From: an uncultured Polaribacter sp.
Lineage (GTDB): Bacteria > Bacteroidota > Bacteroidia > Flavobacteriales > Flavobacteriaceae
Reading direction: 5' to 3'
Length of the DNA: 64,000 bases
Assembly: GCF_947500975.1 (NCBI RefSeq)
Contig: NZ_CANMUE010000008.1
Location: 80,690-144,689, forward strand
Of this stretch, positions 18,298-28,549 are shown piece by piece (position 1 is the first letter of the stretch; each line of letters starts with the position of its first letter). Both the position numbers and the translations under genes were made by a program. The notes beneath the pieces were generated by a model that saw nothing but the letters and a program-made list of their open reading frames with translations, was not told where the DNA came from and did not search any database.

Positions 18298-20267
18298 TGA
18301 ATAAATTTATCTTTTTAATAGCTTTTATACTCTGTTCATTTTTTAGTTTTTCGCAAACTGAAAATGATCCAATAAAAATAACAACTTCTGTTAAAAAAAT
18401 ATCTGATACTGAGTTTGATATTGCTTTTCATGCAAAACTTTACAAAGGTTGGTATTTATACTCACAATACAACCCTGAAGATGCTTCTTTACCACTAGAA
18501 ATTTCATTACAAAAAGATGAAATTGGTTATAAATTAATGGGTAAAGCCACTGAAAAAGAAACTTTTAAAAAATATTCTGAAATTTGGAGAAAAGAAGAAA
18601 TTGTTTTTAAAGATAAAGCAGTAATTACACAAAGAATACAATTAACAAATAAAGATCTCTCTCAAATAAAACTTAATTTCTTTGGACAAGTTTGTGAAAC
18701 TGCTTGTATAAATATTGATGAAGATTTTACAATTTCATTAGTTGGTAAAACAATTGAAGAAGTTATATCTATTGATGAAAAAAGCAAAAACCTAACTAAT
18801 AAATTAAAATTAGATTTAAAAAATACATCTCTTTTAAATAATACCTCAGATTCAAACTCTGAAAAATCAAATGGATTATTTAGTATATTTTTATTAGGTT
18901 TTGTAGGTGGTTTGTTAGCCTTGTTAACTCCTTGTGTTTTTCCTATGATTCCTTTAACAGTTTCGTTTTTCACAAAACAATCTCAAAATAAAAACAAAGG
19001 TATTTTTAATGCCGTTTTGTATGGAATTTTTATCGTATTTATATATATTTTATTAAGTCTTCCTTTTCATTTTTTAGATAATTTAGATCCAGAAATTTTA
19101 AATACAATCTCTACCAATATCTATTTAAATATTTTCTTTTTTGTGGTTTTGGTCTTTTTTGCGTTTTCATTCTTTGGCTTTTACGAAATAACTTTACCAA
19201 GTTCTTGGGGAAACAAAATGGATTCCGCTTCTTCAGTTGGCGGAATTATTGGAATTTTCTTTATGGCTTTAACCTTAGCAATTGTTTCATTTTCTTGTAC
19301 TGGTCCTATTTTAGGATCATTATTGGCAGGTTCATTAACTTCTGATGGTGGAGCAACACAATTAACAGCAGGAATGACTGGTTTTGGTTTAGCACTAGCA
19401 TTACCTTTTGCTTTATTCGCGTTATTTCCTAGTTGGTTAAATTCGTTACCAAAATCTGGTGGCTGGTTAAACACAACCAAAGTTGTTTTAGGGTTTTTAG
19501 AATTAGCTTTGGCTTTTAAATTTTTATCAAATGCAGATTTAGTTGCGCATTGGGGTATATTAAAACGTGAAGTTTTTATAGGAATTTGGATTGTAATTTT
19601 TATAGGATTAGCATTATATCTATTTGCTAAAATTAAGTTTCCACACGATTCTCCTATCAAAAAACTATCGTTTTCTAGAATTTCATTTGGGGTTTTAATT
19701 ATTGCTTTTATCATTTATATTGCTCCTGGAGTTTTAAAAACACCAACATGGAATTTAAGTTTACTAAGTGGTTTTCCACCTCCCCAATTTTATAGTGTTT
19801 ATGAAACCGAAAACAATTGTCCTTTAGGGTTAGATTGTTATAAAGATTTTGATGAAGGTTTAGCAGCAGCCAAAAAAACCAACAAACCCATTTTATTAGA
19901 TTTTACAGGCTGGGCATGTGTAAATTGCAGAAAAATGGAAGAAAATGTTTGGAGTGAACAAGACATTTATCAAACGTTAAAAGAGGACTATATTTTAATT
20001 TCTTTATATGTGGATGATAATGAAAAGAAGTTGCCAAAAGAACTACAATTCGATTTTTTAAAGCCAAATGGAAAAGTGAAAAAAATTGAAACTTATGGAG
20101 ATAAATGGGCTACATTTCAGGTGATAAATTTTAAAAACGCATCACAACCCTATTATGTTTTATTAAGTCCTGAGTTAGAAATTTTAAACAATACTCAACA
20201 ATATACAGATAGAGACACCTATTATAGTTGGTTAAAAGAAGGTTTATTAAAATTTAAAGAAAACTAA
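18297..20267 (+). CDS. dsbD: Thiol:disulfide interchange protein DsbD
   Basis: Inner-membrane protein that carries electrons from cytosolic thioredoxin to periplasmic disulfides. Order: signal peptide (to about 20), N-terminal beta domain with GQVCETACI, central multi-helix DsbD domain with cysteine motifs LLTPCVFPMIPL and SCTGPILG, and a C-terminal thioredoxin domain with WACVNC (C541/C544). 656 aa is normal for Bacteroidetes DsbD. It is translationally coupled to tilS by a one-base overlap. Confidence 0.95.
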   Translation: MNKFIFLIAFILCSFFSFSQTENDPIKITTSVKKISDTEFDIAFHAKLYKGWYLYSQYNPEDASLPLEISLQKDEIGYKLMGKATEKETFKKYSEIWRKEEIVFKDKAVITQRIQLTNKDLSQIKLNFFGQVCETACINIDEDFTISLVGKTIEEVISIDEKSKNLTNKLKLDLKNTSLLNNTSDSNSEKSNGLFSIFLLGFVGGLLALLTPCVFPMIPLTVSFFTKQSQNKNKGIFNAVLYGIFIVFIYILLSLPFHFLDNLDPEILNTISTNIYLNIFFFVVLVFFAFSFFGFYEITLPSSWGNKMDSASSVGGIIGIFFMALTLAIVSFSCTGPILGSLLAGSLTSDGGATQLTAGMTGFGLALALPFALFALFPSWLNSLPKSGGWLNTTKVVLGFLELALAFKFLSNADLVAHWGILKREVFIGIWIVIFIGLALYLFAKIKFPHDSPIKKLSFSRISFGVLIIAFIIYIAPGVLKTPTWNLSLLSGFPPPQFYSVYETENNCPLGLDCYKDFDEGLAAAKKTNKPILLDFTGWACVNCRKMEENVWSEQDIYQTLKEDYILISLYVDDNEKKLPKELQFDFLKPNGKVKKIETYGDKWATFQVINFKNASQPYYVLLSPELEILNNTQQYTDRDTYYSWLKEGLLKFKEN

Positions 20268-20316
20268 TTTGGTATAAATCTTGATGCTTATTCTAAGAAC
20301 CAAAACTTACAAAATT

Positions 20317-20688
20317 ATGAAAACTAAATACCTTTTTCTTTTTACTGTTTTTATTTTTAGTATTTCTTTAAACGCACAAAAACAAGATAAAAAAGAAACA
20401 ACAAAACCAACAAGTATTTATACTTTTTCTAAATTATCGGTTGATAAAAATGGTTTTTCAGCACTTAATAAAAGGTTAAATTTAAGTAACTATACTTTTG
20501 TTTTTTCAGATCCATTTAATCAAAGTTTAAATCAATTTTCTGAAGATTTTCAATACTTTGGAAAACACCCTTTGGCTTTCAATTACGATTATAAAAGATC
20601 TTTGGATAGAAATTTATCAAAAATTTTAGTGCTACAAAACGATCCAACACATTGGAATATACATTGTCAAAATCCTAATTTAAACTAA
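20317..20688 (+). CDS. Putative secreted protein, unknown function
   Basis: 123 aa with a clear signal peptide (KTKYLFLFTVFIFSISLNAQ) followed by a Lys/Thr-rich linker and a region with aromatic residues (YFGKHPLAFNYDYKRSLDRN). I do not recognise the family. The track start is TTG 20281; ATG 20317 is better because it begins directly with the signal peptide. It lies 49 bp after dsbD on the same strand. The function is unknown. Confidence 0.6.
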   Translation: MKTKYLFLFTVFIFSISLNAQKQDKKETTKPTSIYTFSKLSVDKNGFSALNKRLNLSNYTFVFSDPFNQSLNQFSEDFQYFGKHPLAFNYDYKRSLDRNLSKILVLQNDPTHWNIHCQNPNLN

Positions 20689-20839
20689 AAAAAACGTTTA
20701 ATATTCAGTAAAAATAATTCTGTTCGATAGAAATTAAACATTTATAAAAAAAATATCAAAATTTATATCGTTTTCGCAATTTTTTAATTGATTATTCGTA
20801 ATTCTCTAGGTATTTTACTTTTAGTTTTTTGTAATTTCA

Positions 20840-20855
20840 CGAATTATAAAATTCG
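20840..20855. repeat. Perfect inverted repeat in front of ppc
   Basis: CGAATT-ATAA-AATTCG, six-base arms and a 4-nt spacer, ends seven bases before the chosen ppc ATG. It could be an operator or a small hairpin over the start region, but short A/T palindromes also arise by chance here. Confidence 0.35.
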
Positions 20856-20862
20856 TAGAGTT

Positions 20863-23442
20863 ATGTCTGGATTACCCAAATTAGCAAGATTTAATAATAA
20901 TGTGCTTTCTAAATATCAAATTTACAATAGCATATTTATGACACTTCCTTTTGACACCATCAATAATACTGGTGTTATGTTACCTTTATTTCATAAAATA
21001 TGTGAAAATGGGTTTAAAGAAGGAAAAAATCCAACAGAAATTGTTGAAACTTTTTTCAAAAAATATCATGAAAACCCTACAGAAAAAGAAAAAACAGATT
21101 TACTTTTCCTATTTATACAATATATAGAACGCCAAGTAGTTTTATTTGATGCTGTAGAAGATGCTGCTTTTTCTAGCGTAAATAATATGGATGGAATTGG
21201 TACGCTTAGAAATTCTAAAGAAGCTGCCATTATTGGAAATAAAAAAGAAGAACTTAAAGCTTATTTAGAAGAATTTAAAGTAAGAATAGTGTTAACAGCT
21301 CATCCTACTCAATTTTACCCAGGTTCAGTTTTAGGAATTATTACTGATTTAGACAAGGCGATACAAAATGATGACTTATTATTAATAAAAAAATTATTAG
21401 CACAACTAGGAAAAACGCCTTTTTATAACAAGAAAAAGCCAACACCTTTTGATGAAGCTGTAAGTTTAGTTTGGTATTTAGAAAATGTTTTTTATCATTC
21501 TATACCAAAAATTTACAATTACATTCAACATAATGTTTATGATGGAAAACCTATAGATAATGAGATTATTGATCTTGGTTTTTGGCCTGGAGGAGATAGA
21601 GATGGAAACCCTTTTGTAACTACAGAAATTACTTTAAATGTAGCTGAAAGATTGCGTCAATCAATCCTTAGAAATTATTACAGAGATGTAAGAAGATTAA
21701 AAAGACGTTTTACTTTTGATGGTGTTCAAGAAATTTTAGGAAATCTAGAAAAAAGACTTTATAAACACGTTATTAGAAGTTATGCTAAAGTTAATTTTTC
21801 GCAAAAACTTTTATTACAAGAATTATATGCTGCTAGAGAAATAATTGAAACAAAACATCAATCTTTATTTATTGAGGAATTAAATGACTTTATTAATAAA
21901 GTAAGAATTTTTGGTTTCCATTTTGCAACATTAGATATTAGACAAGACAGTAGAGTTCATCATAATGCATTTACACAAATTGTAAATGATTTAATAGCAA
22001 TTGGTGACACTACTTTTCCTAAAAATTATCAACATTTATCTGAAAAAGAGCAAATAGATATACTTTCTGTAACCAAAGGTAGTATTGACCCAAGTATTTT
22101 ATCAGATGAAATGTCTGTTAAAACTATTGAGTCTATTTATGCACTAAAAACCATACAACAGAGAAATGGAGAAAGAGGTGCAAATCGTTATATAATTAGC
22201 AACAATCAAACGGCATTAAATGTAATGCAAACTTTTGCAATGTTAAATTTATGTGGTTTTGAAAACGAATTACCAGTAGATGTAATTCCTCTTTTTGAAA
22301 CAGTAGAAGATTTAATAAACGCAGAAGATGTAATGCGTACTTTATACACCAATAAGACTTACCGTTACCACTTAACTAAAAGAAAAAACAAGCAAACAAT
22401 TATGTTAGGTTTTTCTGATGGAACAAAAGACGGTGGGTATTTAATGGCAAATTGGGGAATTTTTAAAGCTAAAGAAGCATTAACAAAAGTTTCTAGAGAA
22501 TTTGATATTGAAGTAATTTTCTTTGACGGACGTGGTGGACCACCTGCAAGAGGAGGTGGAAAAACACATCAATTTTATGCTTCATTAGGGCCAACTATTG
22601 AAGATAAAGAAATACAGTTAACAATACAGGGTCAAACAATTAGTTCTAATTTTGGAACTTTAGACTCTTCACAATACAATTTAGAACAATTAATAAGCTC
22701 TGGTATTAAAAACGAAATGTTTACCAAAGATCAATTAAATGATGAGCATAGAAAACTTATAGATGACTTAGCTACAACTAGTTATAAAACTTATGTAGAT
22801 TTTAAAAATCATCCACAATTTTTACCGTATTTAGAAAAAATGAGTACGTTAAAATACTATGCAAAAACCAATATTGGAAGTAGACCAAGTAAACGATCTA
22901 ATTCTGATACTTTAGATTTTTCACAATTAAGAGCAATCCCTTTTGTAGGAAGTTGGAGTCAGTTAAAACAAAATGTTCCAGGATTTTTTGGAGTAGGAAC
23001 TGCACTTAAAAAATATGAAGACGCTGGTAAATTTGATCAAATTGTTGAGTTTTATAACGCATCAGATTTCTTTAAAACATTACTAGAAAACAGTATGATG
23101 AGTTTAACAAAATCTTTCTTTGGCTTAACAGCTTATATGGCTGATGATCCTGTTTATGGAGAATTTTGGAAAATTATTTTTGAAGAATACAAAACAACAA
23201 AAAGATTATTACTTAAACTAGCAGGACATACTGAACTAATGGAAAATTATCCTGAAGGAAAAGCTTCTATTGAAATTAGAGAAAGTATTGTTTTACCGTT
23301 ATTAACTATTCAACAATTTGCCTTAAAACAAATTCAAGAATTACAAAAAAATAATGGAAGTACTGCAGAGATTGAAACTTATGAAAATATGGTAATGCGT
23401 TCTTTATTTGGAAATATTAATGCGAGTAGAAACTCAGCTTAA
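20863..23442 (+). CDS. ppc: Phosphoenolpyruvate carboxylase
   Basis: Anaplerotic enzyme forming oxaloacetate from PEP and bicarbonate. The catalytic His147 lies in LTAHPTQ; further motifs are GFWPGGDRDGNPFVT, the FFDGRGGPPARGGGKTH loop and FVGSWSQLKQNVPGFFGVGTAL. About 859 aa from ATG 20863; the track extension to TTG 20788 adds 25 residues with no homology look (hydrophobic LLLVFCNF) and runs through promoter-like DNA, so I reject it. The C-terminus reads SRNSA rather than the RNTG usual in proteobacteria and plants. Followed by a strong terminator. Confidence 0.95.
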   Translation: MSGLPKLARFNNNVLSKYQIYNSIFMTLPFDTINNTGVMLPLFHKICENGFKEGKNPTEIVETFFKKYHENPTEKEKTDLLFLFIQYIERQVVLFDAVEDAAFSSVNNMDGIGTLRNSKEAAIIGNKKEELKAYLEEFKVRIVLTAHPTQFYPGSVLGIITDLDKAIQNDDLLLIKKLLAQLGKTPFYNKKKPTPFDEAVSLVWYLENVFYHSIPKIYNYIQHNVYDGKPIDNEIIDLGFWPGGDRDGNPFVTTEITLNVAERLRQSILRNYYRDVRRLKRRFTFDGVQEILGNLEKRLYKHVIRSYAKVNFSQKLLLQELYAAREIIETKHQSLFIEELNDFINKVRIFGFHFATLDIRQDSRVHHNAFTQIVNDLIAIGDTTFPKNYQHLSEKEQIDILSVTKGSIDPSILSDEMSVKTIESIYALKTIQQRNGERGANRYIISNNQTALNVMQTFAMLNLCGFENELPVDVIPLFETVEDLINAEDVMRTLYTNKTYRYHLTKRKNKQTIMLGFSDGTKDGGYLMANWGIFKAKEALTKVSREFDIEVIFFDGRGGPPARGGGKTHQFYASLGPTIEDKEIQLTIQGQTISSNFGTLDSSQYNLEQLISSGIKNEMFTKDQLNDEHRKLIDDLATTSYKTYVDFKNHPQFLPYLEKMSTLKYYAKTNIGSRPSKRSNSDTLDFSQLRAIPFVGSWSQLKQNVPGFFGVGTALKKYEDAGKFDQIVEFYNASDFFKTLLENSMMSLTKSFFGLTAYMADDPVYGEFWKIIFEEYKTTKRLLLKLAGHTELMENYPEGKASIEIRESIVLPLLTIQQFALKQIQELQKNNGSTAEIETYENMVMRSLFGNINASRNSA

Positions 23443-23492
23443 ATAATGTTTCTTAAAAAATAGAAATAACATCTATTTATTAAAATTTTAAT

Positions 23493-23528
23493 AAAAAATG
23501 CGAGCTAAATATTTTGCTCGCATTTTTT
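23493..23528 (+). terminator. Terminator of ppc
   Basis: 13-bp perfect stem AAAAAATGCGAGC/GCTCGCATTTTTT with a 10-nt loop, ending in a T-run, 50 bp after the ppc stop. Confidence 0.9.
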
Positions 23529-23562
23529 TATTGATTAAGATTCTTTATCTTTAAAGAAAAAA

Positions 23563-25098
23563 ATGCTAGTAAAAGTCTACGGCTCAGCCGTTTTTGGTAT
23601 TGAAGCTACCACAATTACTGTAGAAGTAAATATAGATAAAGGAATCGGGTATCATTTAGTTGGTTTACCAGATAACGCTGTTAGAGAGAGTTCCTATAGA
23701 ATTTCTGCAGCGCTAAACAATAACTCTTTCAAACTTCCTGGAAAGAAAATCATCATTAATATGGCACCTGCAGATATTAGAAAAGAAGGTGCTGCTTATG
23801 ATTTAACTTTAGCTATAGGAATATTAGCAGCATCTAATCAAATAAAATCTGAACATATTAATAAATATTTAATTATGGGTGAGCTTTCTTTAGACGGAAG
23901 TTTGCAACCTATAAGAGGCGCATTGCCAATTGCAATAAAAGCAAGAGAAGAAGGTTTTAAATATTTAATTTTACCTAAAGGAAACGCTAAAGAAGCTGCA
24001 ATTGTAGATAATCTTGAAATTCTTGGAGTAGAAAATATATTAGAAGTTATTAATCATTTTAATGGTGATAAAATAATTGAACCTACAGTTGTAGATACAA
24101 GGGCAGAATTTTATAAAAACATCGATTTTCCTGAATTTGATTTTTCTGATGTAAAAGGACAAGAATCTATAAAACGTTGTATGGAAATTGCTGCTGCTGG
24201 TGGGCATAATATTATTTTAATTGGTCCTCCAGGATCAGGAAAAACAATGTTGGCAAAAAGATTACCTTCTATTTTACCTCCAATGACTTTACACGAAGCA
24301 TTAGAAACTACAAAAATTCATTCTGTAGTTGGTAAAACTAAAAACGAAGGGTTGCTATATCAACGTCCTTTTAGAAGCCCACATCATACAATATCTAATG
24401 TTGCACTTGTAGGTGGAGGTCAATATCCAAGACCAGGAGAAATTTCTTTATCACATAATGGCGTTTTATTTTTAGACGAATTACCCGAGTTTAAACGTGA
24501 TGTTTTAGAAGTAATGCGTCAACCTTTAGAAGACAGAGAAGTTACTATTTCTAGAGCAAAATTTACAGTTACGTATCCAAGTAGTTTTATGTTGGTAGCA
24601 AGTATGAATCCAAGTCCAAGTGGTTTTTTTAATGATCCAAATAGTCCAATGACCTCTTCTCCGCAAGAAATGCAACGCTATTTAAGTAAGATTTCGGGTC
24701 CTTTGTTAGACAGAATCGATATTCATATTGAGGTTACACCTGTTCCTTTTGAAAAATTATCCGAAGAAAGAAAAGGAGAATCTTCTGTAGAAATTAGAAA
24801 ACGGGTAACTGCTGCTAGAGAAATTCAATCAGAGCGTTTTAAAGAGTTTGAAAACGTGCATTATAATGCTCAAATGAATGTAAAGCAGATTCGAGAATTC
24901 TGTAAATTATCCAAAGAAAGTTTAACATTATTAAAAACTGCTATGGAAAAATTAAACCTTTCAGCTAGAGCCTATGACCGGATTTTGAAAGTATCTAGAA
25001 CCATTGCCGATTTAGCAAATTCTACTAACATTTCTCCAGATCATATTGCAGAAGCTATTCAATATAGAAGCTTAGATAGAGATGGTTGGTTGGGTTAA
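23563..25098 (+). CDS. YifB/ComM family Mg chelatase-like AAA+ ATPase
   Basis: 511-aa protein of the ComM family, a hexameric helicase that helps branch migration during natural transformation in some bacteria. N-terminal Lon-like (ChlI) domain GIEATTITVEVNI...GLPDNAVRES; Walker A GPPGSGKTMLAKR, Walker B GVLFLDELPEF and sensor ASMNPSP; C-terminal Mg_chelatase_C helices (LNLSARAYDRILKVSRTIADL). Full length. Convergent with and overlapping the SLC13 gene by 4 bp. Whether the host is naturally competent is not visible here. Confidence 0.94.
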   Translation: MLVKVYGSAVFGIEATTITVEVNIDKGIGYHLVGLPDNAVRESSYRISAALNNNSFKLPGKKIIINMAPADIRKEGAAYDLTLAIGILAASNQIKSEHINKYLIMGELSLDGSLQPIRGALPIAIKAREEGFKYLILPKGNAKEAAIVDNLEILGVENILEVINHFNGDKIIEPTVVDTRAEFYKNIDFPEFDFSDVKGQESIKRCMEIAAAGGHNIILIGPPGSGKTMLAKRLPSILPPMTLHEALETTKIHSVVGKTKNEGLLYQRPFRSPHHTISNVALVGGGQYPRPGEISLSHNGVLFLDELPEFKRDVLEVMRQPLEDREVTISRAKFTVTYPSSFMLVASMNPSPSGFFNDPNSPMTSSPQEMQRYLSKISGPLLDRIDIHIEVTPVPFEKLSEERKGESSVEIRKRVTAAREIQSERFKEFENVHYNAQMNVKQIREFCKLSKESLTLLKTAMEKLNLSARAYDRILKVSRTIADLANSTNISPDHIAEAIQYRSLDRDGWLG

Positions 25099-26525
25099 AA
25101 AAACAACGGAATTACAAACTGATAATACAAAATTAACAAACCAACTGCAATTAGATTCAATACAATTCCTGCTCTTACCATTTGATTCACTTTCACATAA
25201 CCACTAGCAAAGACAATTGCATTGGGTGGAGTTGCCATTGGCAACATAAATGCACAACTAGATGCCATTGTAACAGGAATTAATAAATTTAAAATAGGAA
25301 TATCTAAACCGATAGCTATACCCGCAACAACAGGTGCTAAAACAGCAACTAAAGCAACATTACTCATCAATTCTGTCATAAATAACATTAGGACAATTAA
25401 TAAAGAAACTGTAAATAATATATTGAAGTTTCCTGCCGAAATTATATCTGTTATCAAAGAAACCAATCCACTTGAAGCCATTCCTTTTGCCAATGCTAAA
25501 CCTCCTCCAAAAAGGATTAAAATTCCCCAAGCTAATTTTTCTGTGTCTTTCCATTGAAGGATAAAACTGTCTTTTTTGAAATTCATAGGAATTGCAAATA
25601 AAGAAACAGCTCCAATTAAACTAATAACAGTATCAGTTAATTTTAAACCTGGAAATAGTTTGTTAATTATGGTTCTTGTAATCCAAAGAGAAACGGTGAT
25701 TGCAAAAATAGTTAACACTCTTTTTTCTTCTCTTGAAATTTTACCAAGTTTTTGTAATTCTTCATTAATAATATTTGTTGAAGATGTAAACAAAATATCT
25801 TTACAAGGAAAAAACCATTTTACCAATACAAAATAAACTGCTAATAACATTATGATTGAAAAAGGCAAGCCAAAACTCATCCAAGTTAAAAATGATATTT
25901 GAATATTATATTGATTTTCTAACAACCCAATTAAAACTGAGTTTGGTGGTGTTCCAATAACAGTTGCAATTCCTCCGGCATTTGCAGAAAACGCAATTCC
26001 TAACATAATTGCCAATGCAAAGTTTTTATCTGCTTTTGTAAAACCATCTTCGTCTTTTATTAGCAACCTAATTACAGATATTGCAATTGGTAACATAACA
26101 ACTGTAGATGCTGTATTGCTAATCCACATACTCATAAAAGCAGTAGCTATCATAAAACCTAAAATAACTTTATTGGGTGTTGTACCTGTAAGTTTTACAA
26201 TGGTTAATGCTATTCTTTTATGAAGATTTACTTTCTCTAAAGCCAAAGCCAACACAAAACCTCCAAAGAATAAAAAGATAATTGGACTTCCATAATTAGC
26301 ACCAACATCTGCAATTGGCATCACTTTTAAAAGTGGAAATAATATTAATGGCAACAAAGCTGTAACCGAAATATTTACAGTTTCTGTAATCCACCAAATT
26401 ACCATCCAAATAGCAACTGCAATAACTGAATCTGCTTTTTCTGAAACTAATATGATTGGCAAAAATTGAATCAAGAAAAATAAAATTGGCCCTAGTAGTA
26501 ATCCTATTTTTTTGGTTGATTGCAT
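25095..26525 (-). CDS. SLC13/DASS family anion:sodium symporter
   Basis: 476-aa inner-membrane protein with about eleven hydrophobic segments. It carries the two SNT-type motifs of dicarboxylate/sulfate symporters (WISNTASTVVMLPIAISV and a second around ELMSNVALVAVLAPV) and the conserved FLFFGGFVLALALEK and MATPPNAIVFASG. Substrates in the family are C4-dicarboxylates, citrate or sulfate; which one applies is unclear. The thioredoxin-like gene lies 14 bp upstream on the same strand, probably cotranscribed. Confidence 0.93.
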   Translation of the reverse strand: MQSTKKIGLLLGPILFFLIQFLPIILVSEKADSVIAVAIWMVIWWITETVNISVTALLPLILFPLLKVMPIADVGANYGSPIIFLFFGGFVLALALEKVNLHKRIALTIVKLTGTTPNKVILGFMIATAFMSMWISNTASTVVMLPIAISVIRLLIKDEDGFTKADKNFALAIMLGIAFSANAGGIATVIGTPPNSVLIGLLENQYNIQISFLTWMSFGLPFSIIMLLAVYFVLVKWFFPCKDILFTSSTNIINEELQKLGKISREEKRVLTIFAITVSLWITRTIINKLFPGLKLTDTVISLIGAVSLFAIPMNFKKDSFILQWKDTEKLAWGILILFGGGLALAKGMASSGLVSLITDIISAGNFNILFTVSLLIVLMLFMTELMSNVALVAVLAPVVAGIAIGLDIPILNLLIPVTMASSCAFMLPMATPPNAIVFASGYVKVNQMVRAGIVLNLIAVGLLILYYQFVIPLFF

Positions 26526-26539
26526 TTTTAATTTTTATC

Positions 26540-27004
26540 CTATTTTTTTACAGGCGCCCATTTTGTAAAAAACTCCATCACTTTTTCGGTACTGTGTCCT
26601 TTTCCTTCTTCAAGTTTACCACTATCTTGAGTATGCACTACTTTACCTTCTTCGTCTAAAATTACAAATACTGGGAATCCATATTTATCTGGACTTCCTA
26701 ATTCTTTAAAAATATCTTTATTTTCTCGAGAATAATTTAAGTGAACAGAAACATAATTTTCATCCAAAGCTTTCTTTAATATTGGAGTTGCTTTCACTTT
26801 ATCATCAAATAAAATACACCAACCACACCAATTTCCACCTGCTTGAATCATTACATACTTTCCTTCTGATTTAGCTTTCTTTACAGCATTTGCAATATCT
26901 GCCTTAGCATCTGCTTCTGAATTGTAGGGTTTTACTTTTTCCTCTTGAGCATTCATTTTAGCTATTGAAAAGCATATGATGAATACTAAAATTATTTTCT
27001 TCAT
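26540..27004 (-). CDS. Exported thioredoxin-fold protein
   Basis: About 154 aa. The signal peptide KKIILVFIICFSIAKMNAQ is followed by a thioredoxin fold with active site NWCGWC (CGWC), the cis-proline segment YGFPVFVILDEEGKVV and a C-terminal helix. Related to thioredoxin_7/DUF255-like periplasmic proteins. The track adds 11 residues upstream; ATG at 27004 begins the signal peptide and is preferred. Likely a periplasmic thiol oxidoreductase. It precedes the SLC13 gene in one unit. Confidence 0.9.
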   Translation of the reverse strand: MKKIILVFIICFSIAKMNAQEEKVKPYNSEADAKADIANAVKKAKSEGKYVMIQAGGNWCGWCILFDDKVKATPILKKALDENYVSVHLNYSRENKDIFKELGSPDKYGFPVFVILDEEGKVVHTQDSGKLEEGKGHSTEKVMEFFTKWAPVKK

Positions 27005-27050
27005 AATTTCTGTAATTTTTAAGCTAAAATACTTCAATTAACTGTTACAA

Positions 27051-27121
27051 AAAAACTCGCAACTTTAGATAAACTTTTTACACTTAATTTATATAAGTGT
27101 GTTCATTAGTTGCGAGTTTTT
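27051..27121. terminator. Nested hairpin downstream of ahcY
   Basis: Outer perfect 14-bp arms AAAAACTCGCAACT and AGTTGCGAGTTTTT enclose 43 nt, which contains a second perfect hairpin ACACTTA/TAAGTGT. It sits between ahcY and the thioredoxin gene, both on the minus strand, and on that strand the outer right arm ends in a T-run, so it should act as a terminator. The large nested loop is unusual. Confidence 0.75.
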
Positions 27122-27173
27122 ACAATTAAATATTATAATTGATGAAATGTTAAAACTAATTCAACATAACTTT

Positions 27174-28487
27174 TTAATATCTATAATGCTCAGGTTTATA
27201 AGGGCCATCTACAGTTACACCAATATAAGATGCTTGATCTTCACGTAATTCTGTAAGCTCCACTCCTATTTTTGCTAAGTGTAATTTTGCTACTTTTTCA
27301 TCTAAATGTTTTGGTAACATATACACTTCATTTTTATAAGCATCGGCATTTGTCCAAAGTTCGATTTGAGCCAAAGTTTGGTTTGTAAATGAGTTAGACA
27401 TTACAAAACTTGGATGACCTGTTGCACAACCTAAGTTTACCAAACGACCTTCTGCAAGAATAATAATATCTTTTCCGTTGATGTTGTATTTATCAACCTG
27501 TGGCTTGATGGTATCTTTTGTATTACCATGGTTTTTATTTAACCAAGCCATATCAATTTCGTTATCAAAATGTCCAATATTACAAACAATTACCTTGTCT
27601 TTCATTGCCTCAAAATGACGACCTTGAATAATATCTTTGTTTCCTGTTGTAGTGATAATAATATCAGAATTACCAACAACAGTTTCTAATTTTTTAACTT
27701 CAAAACCGTCCATTGCCGCTTGTAAAGCACAAATTGGATCTATTTCTGTAACAGTAACAATAGAACCTGCTCCTTTAAAAGAAGCCGCTGTTCCTTTACC
27801 AACATCTCCATAACCACAAACCGTTACACGTTTACCAGCCAACATAATATCTGTTGCTCTACGAATTGCATCTACTGCAGATTCTTTACAACCATACTTA
27901 TTATCAAACTTAGATTTTGTAACAGAATCGTTTACGTTAATTGCTGGCATTGGTAAAGTTCCGTTTTTAACACGCTCGTATAATCTATGAACACCAGTTG
28001 TTGTTTCTTCAGATAAACCATTAATTCCTGCAGCTAGTTCTGGATATTTATCCAAAACCATATTTGTTAAATCTCCACCATCATCTAAAATCATATTTAA
28101 TGGTTGCTTGTCTTCACCAAAAAATAAGGTTTGTTCTATACACCAGTCAAACTCTTCCTCTGTCATATCTTTCCAAGCATACACAGCAGTTCCAGCAGCA
28201 GCAATTGCAGCAGCAGCCTGATCTTGTGTAGAAAAAATATTACAAGAACTCCAAGTAACTTCAGCTCCTAAAGCTTGTAAAGTTTCAATTAAAACAGCTG
28301 TTTGGATCGTCATGTGTAAACAACCTGCAATTCTTGCACCTTTTAATGGCTGAGAATCACCATATTCTTCTCTCAAAGACATTAAGCCTGGCATTTCTGC
28401 TTCTGCTAAATTAATTTCTTTTCTACCCCAAGCGGCCAAAGAAATATCTTTAACTTTGTTTGGTACGTAAGCTGTTTTTGTGCTCAT
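27174..28487 (-). CDS. ahcY: Adenosylhomocysteinase
   Basis: NAD-dependent hydrolase that splits S-adenosylhomocysteine to adenosine and homocysteine, removing the inhibitory product of methyltransferases. Motifs: [16 protein letters not shown], the [16 protein letters not shown] segment, NAD loop CGYGDVGKG, and the C-terminal [12 protein letters not shown]. 437 aa from the ATG at 28487 ([13 protein letters not shown]); the track extension of seven residues lies in the leader. A perfect -7 element lies upstream, and the gene is divergent from a phosphopantetheinyl transferase. No SAH riboswitch seen. Confidence 0.97.
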   Translation of the reverse strand: MSTKTAYVPNKVKDISLAAWGRKEINLAEAEMPGLMSLREEYGDSQPLKGARIAGCLHMTIQTAVLIETLQALGAEVTWSSCNIFSTQDQAAAAIAAAGTAVYAWKDMTEEEFDWCIEQTLFFGEDKQPLNMILDDGGDLTNMVLDKYPELAAGINGLSEETTTGVHRLYERVKNGTLPMPAINVNDSVTKSKFDNKYGCKESAVDAIRRATDIMLAGKRVTVCGYGDVGKGTAASFKGAGSIVTVTEIDPICALQAAMDGFEVKKLETVVGNSDIIITTTGNKDIIQGRHFEAMKDKVIVCNIGHFDNEIDMAWLNKNHGNTKDTIKPQVDKYNINGKDIIILAEGRLVNLGCATGHPSFVMSNSFTNQTLAQIELWTNADAYKNEVYMLPKHLDEKVAKLHLAKIGVELTELREDQASYIGVTVDGPYKPEHYRY

Positions 28488-28521
28488 ATTATGTATATTT
28501 ATATTCAATATTTTAGAAGTG

Positions 28522-28529
28522 CAAATTTA
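28522..28529 (-). promoter_or_regulatory. Candidate -7 element for ahcY
   Basis: Minus-strand TAAATTTG matches TAnnTTTG and would start transcription near 28515, a 28-nt leader. The -33 match is poor. Confidence 0.5.
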
Positions 28530-28549
28530 CGACATAGAAATTAAATAGT

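Noticed and set aside
19181-19714. 177-aa minus-strand ORF inside dsbD
   Set aside because: Antisense to an unmistakable DsbD membrane domain; the translation has no family motif and reflects the complement of hydrophobic codons.
20788-20862. 25-residue N-terminal extension of ppc given by the ORF track
   Set aside because: Begins with TTG, reads through promoter-like DNA and an inverted repeat, and does not resemble the PEPC N-terminus.
28488-28549. SAH or SAM riboswitch upstream of ahcY
   Set aside because: The gap is only 62 bp and holds no conserved riboswitch blocks.
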